Shown here piece by piece: positions 27,704 through 35,132 of a stretch of 35,132 nt of DNA; within the stretch, counting starts at the first letter, position 1; every line of letters begins with the position of its first letter. Made by a program: the position numbers and the translations under genes. Below the pieces are notes generated by a model. That model did no database searches. It saw only the letters and a program-made list of their open reading frames with translations, and was not told where the DNA came from. The stretch comes from Dysgonomonas sp. Marseille-P4677 (GTDB lineage: Bacteria; Bacteroidota; Bacteroidia; Bacteroidales; Dysgonomonadaceae). Where the stretch lies: the NCBI RefSeq assembly GCF_016652235.1, contig NZ_JAEPKU010000039.1, forward strand, positions 1 through 35,132, in the 5' to 3' direction.

Positions 27704-28960
27704 ATGTTTGATTTAGACAATTGGCAAGAAATATGGGCAACCATAACCCGAAATAAGTTTCGTAGTATTCTTACGGGATTAGGTGTTTCATGGGGGCTTT
27801 TTATGTTGATTCTGCTCATTGGAGTAGGAAATTCCTTTGAAGGAGGTATAATGAAGAATGTGAACGGGTTTGCAGCTAACTCATGTTTCTTTTTTACAGA
27901 CCGTACCAGTGAGGCATATAAAGGATTTCGCAAAGGACGTTTGTGGAATATGAATAATCGGGATCTGACGTTGATTAGACAAAAAGCGCAATCGGTAGAG
28001 TTGATCTCACCTGTTCTTTTCGGTAATAGTGGAGATAAGAATGTTGTTAATGGCTCTAAGTCTGGTTCGTATGGTACTCGTGGGGTTTATCCTGCGCATT
28101 TTCAGATAGAACAGCAACATGTACTTGCAGGGCGGCTATTCAATCAGATAGATATAGAAGGATATAGAAAAGTTTGTGTTATAGGAAAAGAAGTTTACGA
28201 AACACTTTTTAAATCAGGAGAGAATCCGGAAGGTCAATTTATTCGTGTAAATGGGATCTATTTTCAGGTTATCGGAGTTATTCGCCCTATGTCGAGAGCC
28301 TCTATCGGAGGGGATGTAGAATCTACTGTATTCATCCCATTTACGACTATGCAGAGGGCATTTAATCAAGGAGATATAATTCACTTTTTGGCGTGTACAA
28401 CAAAATCTGGATATACGGGATCTATGGTAGAAGAAGAAGTGAAGAACATTCTTAAATCGGCTCATGATATAGCTCCTTCCGACGAGAAGGCTGTACGAAG
28501 CTTTAATATCGAAAAGGAATTCCAGATGTTTAATAATTTGTTTACGGGTATCAATTTTCTTATCTGGTTTGTCGGAGGTGGAGCTTTGCTCTCGGGTATA
28601 ATAGGTATTAGTAATATCATGCTTGTGACCGTAAGGGAGCGTACACGGGAAATTGGAGTACGAAGGGCGTTAGGGGCTAAGCCGATGACAATTGTAAAAC
28701 AAATCCTAAGCGAAAGTTTTGTATTGACTCTTATTGCCGGATTTTTAGGATTCTTCGTAGGGATTGCCTTAGTGGAAATTGTAAATGTTGCGATGACTAA
28801 CAATTTGAGCGATGATGTCTTCCTCATTCCGCCATATGTATCATTCTGGACAGCGATAAAAGCAATGATTGTACTTGTATTTGCTGGTGTTTTGTCCGGT
28901 CTCATGCCAGCGATGAGAGCATTGAGTGTAAAAGCAATTGATGCAATCAGGGATGAATAA
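27704..28960 (+). CDS. MacB-like FtsX permease, second copy
   Basis: This 418-residue protein parallels the previous one along its whole length: first helix at about 22-42 (ILTGLGVSWGLFMLILLIGVG), periplasmic core, and C-terminal FtsX domain with RERTREIGVRRALGA and a final pair of helices. The periplasmic domains differ much more than the membrane parts, which suggests specialised substrate or adaptor contacts on each side of a heterodimer. It starts 13 bp after the first permease; the adaptor gene follows 62 bp downstream. Confidence 0.9.
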   Translation: MFDLDNWQEIWATITRNKFRSILTGLGVSWGLFMLILLIGVGNSFEGGIMKNVNGFAANSCFFFTDRTSEAYKGFRKGRLWNMNNRDLTLIRQKAQSVELISPVLFGNSGDKNVVNGSKSGSYGTRGVYPAHFQIEQQHVLAGRLFNQIDIEGYRKVCVIGKEVYETLFKSGENPEGQFIRVNGIYFQVIGVIRPMSRASIGGDVESTVFIPFTTMQRAFNQGDIIHFLACTTKSGYTGSMVEEEVKNILKSAHDIAPSDEKAVRSFNIEKEFQMFNNLFTGINFLIWFVGGGALLSGIIGISNIMLVTVRERTREIGVRRALGAKPMTIVKQILSESFVLTLIAGFLGFFVGIALVEIVNVAMTNNLSDDVFLIPPYVSFWTAIKAMIVLVFAGVLSGLMPAMRALSVKAIDAIRDE

Positions 28961-29022
28961 TTATTATTGAGTAATAAGATGATTAACAAATATAATAGAG
29001 GAAATAATAAACCATATATAAT

Positions 29023-30147
29023 ATGAAAAAGGTTCTTAAAATAGTTTTACTTGTGCTCTTGGGTATTTTGGTGGTTGGCACATTTGTATTCCTTGCGATA
29101 AAGTCGCAGCCTAAAGAAAAAGTATATGAAATTGCAACAGTGGAAGAAGGATCGGTAGAAAATACGTCTGTTGCTACCGGAAAGGTTTCACCTCGTGACG
29201 AAATTTTGATCAAACCTCAGATATCGGGAATTGTATCGGAGGTACTCAAAGAGGCGGGAGACTTTGTGAAGCAAGGCGATATAATAGCAACAGTAAAGGT
29301 TATACCTGAGGTCGCTCAACTAAATTCGGCAGAGTCCCGCGTGAATGTAGCTCAGATTAATCTTACTCAGGTGAAGGCAGAATACGAACGTCAAAAAGAT
29401 TTATTTGCTAAAAAAGTAATAGCCAAGGAAGAAATGGATAAATCTGAGGCTGATTATAAAAAAGCAATCGAAGAATTAGAAAATTCAAAAGATAATCTGG
29501 ACATTGTAAAAACAGGTATATCAAAGAAAACAGCACAATATAGTAATACGCAGATTCGTTCTACTATTACAGGAATGATACTTGATATTCCGATAAAGGC
29601 AGGTAACTCTGTTATTCAGGCGAATACTTTTAATGATGGTACTACGATTGCAACTGTAGCCAATATGAATGATATGATATTTATCGGGAAAATTGACGAA
29701 ACAGAGGTTGGTCGTGTACATACGGGGATGCCGATAAAATTGTCGGTAGGAGCTATTGACGGAAAGAAATTCGATGCTACGTTAGAATATATTGCACCTA
29801 AGGGTGTAGAAGAAAACGGGGCTATTTTGTTCGAGATAAAAGCTGCTGCACGTATTCCCGATACTGTAGTTGTAAGAGCAGGGTATAGTGCAAATGCTGA
29901 AATTGTATTAGCCAAGGTTGAGAAAGTATTAACTATTCCGGAAAGTACAATTACATTTAGCAATGATTCATCTTATGTATATTTACTGAAAGATTCTGCC
30001 GATCACAAACAAATCTTTGATAAGAAATATGTGAAAATAGGATTATCGGACGGAATAAAAGTGGAAGTAAAAGATGGCCTGAAAAAGGGAGATAAAATCA
30101 GAGGTAATGAAGTAACTGATAAACCGAAAGAAGCACCTAAGAAATAA
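29023..30147 (+). CDS. HlyD/MacA-type periplasmic adaptor
   Basis: The 374-residue adaptor has an N-terminal membrane anchor (about 5-26), then the split biotinyl-lipoyl domain (ILIKPQISGIVSEVLKEAGDFVKQGD at about 61-86, written here by its ends ILIKPQISG and VKQGD), a helical hairpin of about 97-170 rich in Glu/Lys that would touch the TolC tip, the returning lipoyl half (IRSTITGMILDIPIKAG), and beta-barrel and membrane-proximal domains (TIATVANMNDMIFIGKIDE onward). The C-terminus is lysine-rich. It bridges the inner-membrane permeases to the outer-membrane channel encoded 9 bp downstream. In E. coli macA precedes macB; here the order is reversed. Confidence 0.9.
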   Translation: MKKVLKIVLLVLLGILVVGTFVFLAIKSQPKEKVYEIATVEEGSVENTSVATGKVSPRDEILIKPQISGIVSEVLKEAGDFVKQGDIIATVKVIPEVAQLNSAESRVNVAQINLTQVKAEYERQKDLFAKKVIAKEEMDKSEADYKKAIEELENSKDNLDIVKTGISKKTAQYSNTQIRSTITGMILDIPIKAGNSVIQANTFNDGTTIATVANMNDMIFIGKIDETEVGRVHTGMPIKLSVGAIDGKKFDATLEYIAPKGVEENGAILFEIKAAARIPDTVVVRAGYSANAEIVLAKVEKVLTIPESTITFSNDSSYVYLLKDSADHKQIFDKKYVKIGLSDGIKVEVKDGLKKGDKIRGNEVTDKPKEAPKK

Positions 30148-30156
30148 ATAGAATTT

Positions 30157-31485
30157 ATGAAAAAATATATAATATCGTGTGGGCTTCTCCTAATGTCTTT
30201 CTATATACAGGCACAAGGAAAATGGACATTGAGGCAATGTGTCGACCATGCTGTACAAAACAATATCGAGCTGAAACAGCAATCACTTAATGTGAAAAAC
30301 TCCGAAATTAATCTGAGTACGAGTAAGAATAGCCGTCTACCTGATTTGAATGCTAATCTTGGGCAAAGTTTTAACTTTGGTCGTTCAACACTTGGATCTA
30401 ATATATCTGAGTCGGTAAATTCGGCTCGTTCTTCATTTGGAATATCTACATCTGTACCTATATTCACAGGTTTTAGGATTCCTAACCAAATTAAAGCTAA
30501 TGAATTGGCTCTGCAAGCTGCGATGGAAGGTTTGAAAAAGGCAAAAGAAAATCTTGAGCTTCAGGTTGTATCCTTATATCTGGATGTTTTATTTAAGAAA
30601 GAAATATTGAAAGTTTATAAGGAACAAGCCGCTTTGAGTAACCTTCAAGTAGAGCGAACGGCTACTTTAGTCGAAGCAGGGAAAGTGCCGGCTTCTCAAC
30701 TGTATGATATGAAAGCTCAGTTAGCTAAAGATGAATTGAATGTAACAATGTCTGAGAATGATTTGTCTCTGTCATTATTAAATTTATCGCAGTCACTAAA
30801 TCTTCCTAATACAGAACATTTCGATGTCGAGGAACCTGTATTGGATGGTGTAATAGATAGTAATATAGAAAGTATTTTGCCTCCTAGTCAGGTTTATCAA
30901 ATGGCTCTGGGTATAAAACCACATATCAAAGAAGCAGAATACAAGCTGGAAAGTAGTAGAAAAAATCTTAAAGTAGCACAATCTGGTTATTGGCCAACCC
31001 TTAGCCTTGGAGCAGGATATAATACATCATATCAGAATGTATCGGGGCAAAGTAGTCCTTCGTTTAGAAACCAGATTCGTGATTTTGGTTCGGAATATAT
31101 AAGTTTGAGTTTAAATATTCCTATCTTTAATCGATTCGAAACCCGAAATAGGGTGAGAAGTGCAAACCTTGAGATCGAAAATCAAAGCTTGGCTCTTGAC
31201 AACGTGCGTTTGGCTTTATATAAAGAAATACAACAAGCCTTTCAAAGTGCGGTCTCTGCTGAGGCTAAATATACATCTACTGGTAAAGCTTTGGATGCTG
31301 CAATGGAATCATTTAAATATGCACGCGAGCGTTATGATGTAGGTAAATCAACGGTTTTTGAATATAACGAGGCTCAGACAAAATTGTTGACGAGTAAATC
31401 GGAGCGTATACAATCAAAATATGATTTCATATTCAGATCAAAAATCTTAGACTTTTATCAAGGAAAAGAAATAAATATAAAATAG
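30157..31485 (+). CDS. TolC-family outer-membrane efflux protein
   Basis: The 442-residue protein has a signal peptide ending YIQAQ (about 1-19) and two repeats of the outer-membrane efflux fold: WTLRQCVDHAVQNN at the start of the first, a long helical hairpin with KENLELQVVSLYLDVL, then a second repeat from about 245 (QVYQMALGIKPHIKEAEYKL) containing the barrel strands ISLSLNIPIFNRF and the helical EIQQAFQSAVSAE. It forms the trimeric channel that completes the tripartite pump. It is the last gene of the operon, with a strong terminator 30 bp after its stop. Confidence 0.92.
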   Translation: MKKYIISCGLLLMSFYIQAQGKWTLRQCVDHAVQNNIELKQQSLNVKNSEINLSTSKNSRLPDLNANLGQSFNFGRSTLGSNISESVNSARSSFGISTSVPIFTGFRIPNQIKANELALQAAMEGLKKAKENLELQVVSLYLDVLFKKEILKVYKEQAALSNLQVERTATLVEAGKVPASQLYDMKAQLAKDELNVTMSENDLSLSLLNLSQSLNLPNTEHFDVEEPVLDGVIDSNIESILPPSQVYQMALGIKPHIKEAEYKLESSRKNLKVAQSGYWPTLSLGAGYNTSYQNVSGQSSPSFRNQIRDFGSEYISLSLNIPIFNRFETRNRVRSANLEIENQSLALDNVRLALYKEIQQAFQSAVSAEAKYTSTGKALDAAMESFKYARERYDVGKSTVFEYNEAQTKLLTSKSERIQSKYDFIFRSKILDFYQGKEINIK

Positions 31486-31515
31486 TAGTTTAGTGAGGCG
31501 CCTTCCATAATGATT

Positions 31516-31551
31516 AAAGCCCTACGATTTTTTATATCGTAGGGCTTTTTT
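31516..31551 (+). terminator. Strong intrinsic terminator of the exporter operon
   Basis: AAAGCCCTACGAT (31516-31528) and ATCGTAGGGCTTT (31536-31548) form a perfect 13-bp stem with a 7-nt T-rich loop, followed immediately by a T-run to 31551. It lies between convergent genes and may also act weakly on the putA transcript. Confidence 0.9.
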
Positions 31552-31583
31552 ATATCGATTTTATAAATAGCTCAATCGGACCG

Positions 31584-34500
31584 TTATTTTTCTTCTCCAA
31601 AGATGCTGCCATATCGGTGATACTCATGTGCAATACTTTGTTCTTTCAGATAATGAAGTAATTCTAAACGACCTTCAGCCAAAGGCTTGTTTGTTGCGAT
31701 GTGCTTACCAAGTTTAGCAGCCTTCTGATAGATTGCATCGGATATATCGGCAGAGCAGGTACGTATACGCTCATACTCATCGATTTCTTCAATAAATCTG
31801 TCTTCATCCTGTACCCTGATCTGTATCCCCAATAAGGTCATAACAGCTTTCTCTATCACTTTTAGGGATTCATTGTCGCTTGATATACTAACGGTTATAG
31901 GCACTTTTGATATATGAGCCGCTTGTAAGATAAGCAATATGTCCGAGATAGAATCACTTTGCTGCACCCTCAATCCCATGCTTTTGAGTGGCAGATAACG
32001 GAAGAAGTTTGTTTCTCCATACAGATTATTTATATCCTTTTCCTGCGAGAATTCGCTTTGCCATGCTTTTTGATAGCTATCATATGCAAAGTTTAAACGA
32101 GTTTTTCCCTTTTCATCTTCGATCAAAGCACTTAAGGGTGAAGCCGGACAAACTTCAGCAATTTCTTTTTCGGTAAATTCTACAAAGCACGATACATAAT
32201 TAGGACCTCCGGCTTTAATACCACCGCCGAATGCTGAGCGCTTCATACCTCCAAATGGTTGACGATTTACTATGGCGCCTGTTATTCCTCTATTAATATA
32301 TAAGTTTCCGGCTTCAATACTATTTTTCCATAATTCCTGTTCGTCTTCATCCAAGCTTTGAAGTCCGGCTGTAAGTCCATATTCCGACGAATTAGCATAT
32401 GCTATTCCCTGCTCCAGATCGTTGATACAAACGACAGATAAAAGAGGAGCAAAGAGTTCGTTCTTGAACGTGAAGCTGCCCGGTTTGACGCCCCATTTTA
32501 CAGTCGGTTTGAGTATATATTTCTTTTCATCCAGGTATTCGGGCGCTACAAGCCACGATTCACCATCTTCAAGATGTTCGATAGCGTATTGCAACTTTTC
32601 ATTATCATTGGTAATCATTGGCCCTACCATATTCATTGTATCCCATACACTGCCTGTACGCATGCTTATAACAGCATCTTTAAGTTTGGACTTAAAGTTC
32701 TCGTCATTAAATGTTTTTTTATCGACAAGCAGTAGTGAACAAGCAGAGCACTTTTGTCCTGCATTACCAAAAGCTGAGGTTACTGCATTTTGGATAGCAT
32801 GATCTTGATCTCCGTGTCCGGTTAAGATAATTGTATTCTTACCTCCGGTCTCAGCCGAAAGGGGAGTCTTAGGATTCTTCTCCAAGAGCCTGAATGCAGT
32901 ATCTGTACCTCCGGTTAAGATAATATGCTTAACCGATGGGTGAGCTGTCAGATAGTCTAACGAAGATCTATCAGCACTGCAAACTACCTGTAGAGAGTCT
33001 TTTGGTATTCCAGCTTCCCAGAAGCATTTAGCAAATTCCCAAGCTATAGGCAATGCTACGGTTGCAGGTTTTAATATTACTGTATTTCCTCCCGATAATG
33101 CCGCAGCTACACCGCCTATAGGAATAGCCAAAGGGAAATTCCATGGCGGGATAACTAATATAGTGCCTTTAGGGTTGTATGAAATTGTTTTCAATTCTTC
33201 GAAATGCTTCAGAGTAATAGGGTAGAAGCGGCAAAAGTCTATCGCTTCCGATACTTCAACATCTCCTTCTAAAAAAGTTTTACCTGTAATAGCAGCCATG
33301 CAACCTATCAGGTCACCGCGTTTTGCACTTAAATTATCGGCTACTTTATGGAGTATTTCATTGCGTTTGTCAATCGGGGTTTTTCTCCATTCCGATTTAT
33401 CTTCTTCGGCAACTGTTATTATTTCTTTAATTTGATCGAGAGAGGATAGGTTTGCTTCACAAAAACATACTTCATCATTTCTACTACGGTCGTAATATTT
33501 CTTTTTATGGTCGCTTAGAATTTCTTTATCTCCTATCTGTACGGGAACAATAAAGTTTTTATCATTTACTAATGTACCCCATTTACGAAGCGATTCTAGT
33601 GCCCACTCACGATTTTCATGAAGATCGAGATCGGTGTCGGGTTCATTTTTAAAAATATTTATGTCTTTAACCGGAATAGGTTTTTCTTTTCTGTTTTGTG
33701 TGCGGAAGCTAATTGGCTTAACGCTGTCTTTCTTTTTGTATGCTTCGATAAACTGATCGGTAAGGAATTTCCATTGGGGACTATCCAGTTTGAGATCGAA
33801 TGAATAGCTTAAGAAGTTATCTTTGCCTGTATTTTCATCTAGACGACGAACCAAGTAAGATACAGCATTGAGGAAATGTTCTTTCTTTACTACAGGTGTA
33901 TAGAGTATTATTTGCTTGTCGAAACTTCTTATTACACGTGGTAAATTATTTGCCATGCCTTCAAGCATTTCAAATGTAACGTACTCCGAAACACCATTTC
34001 TTTGGCTTAATAAGTAAGCATAACCGATACTGAAAAAATTGTGAGAGGCTACTCCTACATGCAGTGCTTCTGCATTCTCGGGTTTAAGAGCAATATCAAG
34101 TATATGTAAATAGTTGGCATCAACATCTACTTTCGTTGGTAGTACCGGATTTTCCCATCCTTTGAGAGATGAGATAATACTTTCCATTTGTAGATTTGCT
34201 CCTTTCACTAGACGCATTTTTAACGGGGCACCACCAGCTTCGAAGCGTTTCTTTGCAAAATTCAATAAGCGTTCTTGGAATAGTCCGGCATCGGGTAGAT
34301 ATGCTTGTATAACTATTCCTGCGGTGTAATTTTTGAACTGTGGCATACTCAATACTTCTTCGAATACATCGAGTGTTAATTCGGTATCTTTGTATTCCTC
34401 CATATCAAGATTTACAAATTTAGGTTTTGTAATCCCGTTATGGTCGGTATATGGATAATCGATTGCCTGTTGGTATACCGCTGCAACCAACTTGCATAAT

Positions 34501-35090
34501 TCCTTTTTGTTTTGTTCGTAGCTCAAAGAGTGTATTTGCGCATATATACCGGACAATTTTATCGATATATAGTTGATATCAGGCTCTTTCAGCGCTTCTA
34601 GATAATGTTTGTAACGATGTTCGGCTTCAGCATCACCTAGTACTACTTCGCCTAGAAGATTTACATTTTGACCAATCTGAGCTTTCCATCTTGAGGATAA
34701 ATGGTTAGTCAGCGCCGGACGTTCTTCGGATATAATTATTTTATTAGTCTCTTTTCTCAACCTGTCTTTGAACAGCGGAATGGAAATATCATCAAACAGA
34801 TAACCGATGCTGGTAAAAAGTTTTAATTGAAATTGGTCGAAAGAATTAAAGAAATCAGGGACTCCATATTCCTTAATTAGGAGTTTCATTCGCCGTGCCA
34901 ATTTTTTATTATCTCTTATTTGCGACGATTCGTCCAGCATTTTGGATAATAATGTTTTATTCGCCGGGTTTTGAATGAGTGAAGCAAACTTTTTTTGTTC
35001 TTTAACTTCCTCTGGGGTTAATTCTTTTTCGGCCTTCAGGAGAAATTGTTTGGCCCATTCGAGGACTTCGGTAGAGGTGATGTTTTCCAT
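31584..35090 (-). CDS. putA: Bifunctional proline dehydrogenase / glutamate-semialdehyde dehydrogenase
   Basis: This 1168-residue enzyme oxidises proline to glutamate in two steps. The N-terminal part holds the FAD-dependent proline dehydrogenase barrel (about 135-460) with RLVKGANLQME (Arg293, Lys296), EYVTFEMLEGM and the substrate-binding Arg415-Arg416 in YLVRRLDEN. The C-terminal part is an NAD-dependent aldehyde dehydrogenase (about 510-1000) with Asn651 (PPWNFP), Glu747 (ETGGKN) and catalytic Cys781 (GNAGQKCSAC). About 160 residues follow the dehydrogenase and end GSIFGEEK. No ribbon-helix-helix DNA-binding domain is evident at the N-terminus, so it is probably not the self-regulating type of E. 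coli PutA. The short-hairpin sequence AGGT-CAAGA-ACCT lies just upstream at about 35108-35120. The gene stands alone on its strand here. Confidence 0.94.
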   Translation of the reverse strand: MENITSTEVLEWAKQFLLKAEKELTPEEVKEQKKFASLIQNPANKTLLSKMLDESSQIRDNKKLARRMKLLIKEYGVPDFFNSFDQFQLKLFTSIGYLFDDISIPLFKDRLRKETNKIIISEERPALTNHLSSRWKAQIGQNVNLLGEVVLGDAEAEHRYKHYLEALKEPDINYISIKLSGIYAQIHSLSYEQNKKELCKLVAAVYQQAIDYPYTDHNGITKPKFVNLDMEEYKDTELTLDVFEEVLSMPQFKNYTAGIVIQAYLPDAGLFQERLLNFAKKRFEAGGAPLKMRLVKGANLQMESIISSLKGWENPVLPTKVDVDANYLHILDIALKPENAEALHVGVASHNFFSIGYAYLLSQRNGVSEYVTFEMLEGMANNLPRVIRSFDKQIILYTPVVKKEHFLNAVSYLVRRLDENTGKDNFLSYSFDLKLDSPQWKFLTDQFIEAYKKKDSVKPISFRTQNRKEKPIPVKDINIFKNEPDTDLDLHENREWALESLRKWGTLVNDKNFIVPVQIGDKEILSDHKKKYYDRSRNDEVCFCEANLSSLDQIKEIITVAEEDKSEWRKTPIDKRNEILHKVADNLSAKRGDLIGCMAAITGKTFLEGDVEVSEAIDFCRFYPITLKHFEELKTISYNPKGTILVIPPWNFPLAIPIGGVAAALSGGNTVILKPATVALPIAWEFAKCFWEAGIPKDSLQVVCSADRSSLDYLTAHPSVKHIILTGGTDTAFRLLEKNPKTPLSAETGGKNTIILTGHGDQDHAIQNAVTSAFGNAGQKCSACSLLLVDKKTFNDENFKSKLKDAVISMRTGSVWDTMNMVGPMITNDNEKLQYAIEHLEDGESWLVAPEYLDEKKYILKPTVKWGVKPGSFTFKNELFAPLLSVVCINDLEQGIAYANSSEYGLTAGLQSLDEDEQELWKNSIEAGNLYINRGITGAIVNRQPFGGMKRSAFGGGIKAGGPNYVSCFVEFTEKEIAEVCPASPLSALIEDEKGKTRLNFAYDSYQKAWQSEFSQEKDINNLYGETNFFRYLPLKSMGLRVQQSDSISDILLILQAAHISKVPITVSISSDNESLKVIEKAVMTLLGIQIRVQDEDRFIEEIDEYERIRTCSADISDAIYQKAAKLGKHIATNKPLAEGRLELLHYLKEQSIAHEYHRYGSIFGEEK

Positions 35091-35132
35091 ATGTTTACTA
35101 GGTATTTAAGGTCAAGAACCTATTTATTATTG

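Noticed and set aside
28462-28989. 175-codon open frame on the minus strand
   Set aside because: It is antisense to the second FtsX permease and mirrors its hydrophobic codons.

Overview
The window looks like chromosomal DNA from an AT-rich member of the Bacteroidota, probably order Bacteroidales; a Dysgonomonas-like genus is my guess, not something I could test. The grounds are signal peptides ending in AQ/SQ, a TonB receptor with an N-terminal carboxypeptidase-regulatory-like domain, a protease with a type IX secretion (T9SS) sorting tail, DUF families largely confined to this phylum (DUF4876, DUF6850, DUF4857), GH92/GH2 glycosidases, and several matches to the Bacteroidota sigma-70 promoter (-7 TAnnTTTG, -33 TTTG). 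I see no rRNA, tRNA, CRISPR array, insertion sequence or phage gene.

Layout. (1) 259-3918, minus: a T9SS-type lysyl-endopeptidase-like serine protease, a possible 48-codon ORF, and a DUF421 membrane protein with an added zinc-ribbon tail. (2) 4097-14086, plus: an eight-gene envelope operon of TonB receptor, surface lipoprotein (DUF4876), outer-membrane barrel (DUF6850), ABC ATPase, ABC permease, DUF4857 membrane protein, Cys/His-containing OB-like lipoprotein and PepSY membrane protein. It reaches from the cell surface to the cytoplasm and is the best candidate for a poorly described system. (3) 14193-15596, minus: class II fumarase. (4) 16009-22147, plus: two secreted glycosidases, a GH92 alpha-mannosidase and a ricin-domain GH2 beta-galactosidase, each with its own candidate promoter. 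(5) 22239-25355, minus: copper resistance, with an AraC-type regulator carrying an N-terminal HMA (MxCxxC) domain, a CopZ-like protein and the Cu+ ATPase CopA. (6) 25729-31485, plus: a five-gene MacB/MacA/TolC-type exporter with two different FtsX permeases. (7) 31584-35090, minus: bifunctional proline dehydrogenase/glutamate-semialdehyde dehydrogenase (PutA).

How the genes work together. In region 2 a substrate bound at the surface by the TonB receptor and DUF4876 lipoprotein would enter the periplasm, be handled by the OB-like lipoprotein and the PepSY protein, and the ABC/DUF4857 part would move or sense something at the inner membrane. Iron, siderophore or heme is the most natural guess but no substrate is shown. 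In region 5 the regulator probably senses copper with the same fold used by the chaperone and the pump, giving a compact sense-deliver-export circuit. Region 6 is a complete tripartite efflux pump. Convergent gene ends carry intrinsic terminators (about 14148, 22175 and 31516).
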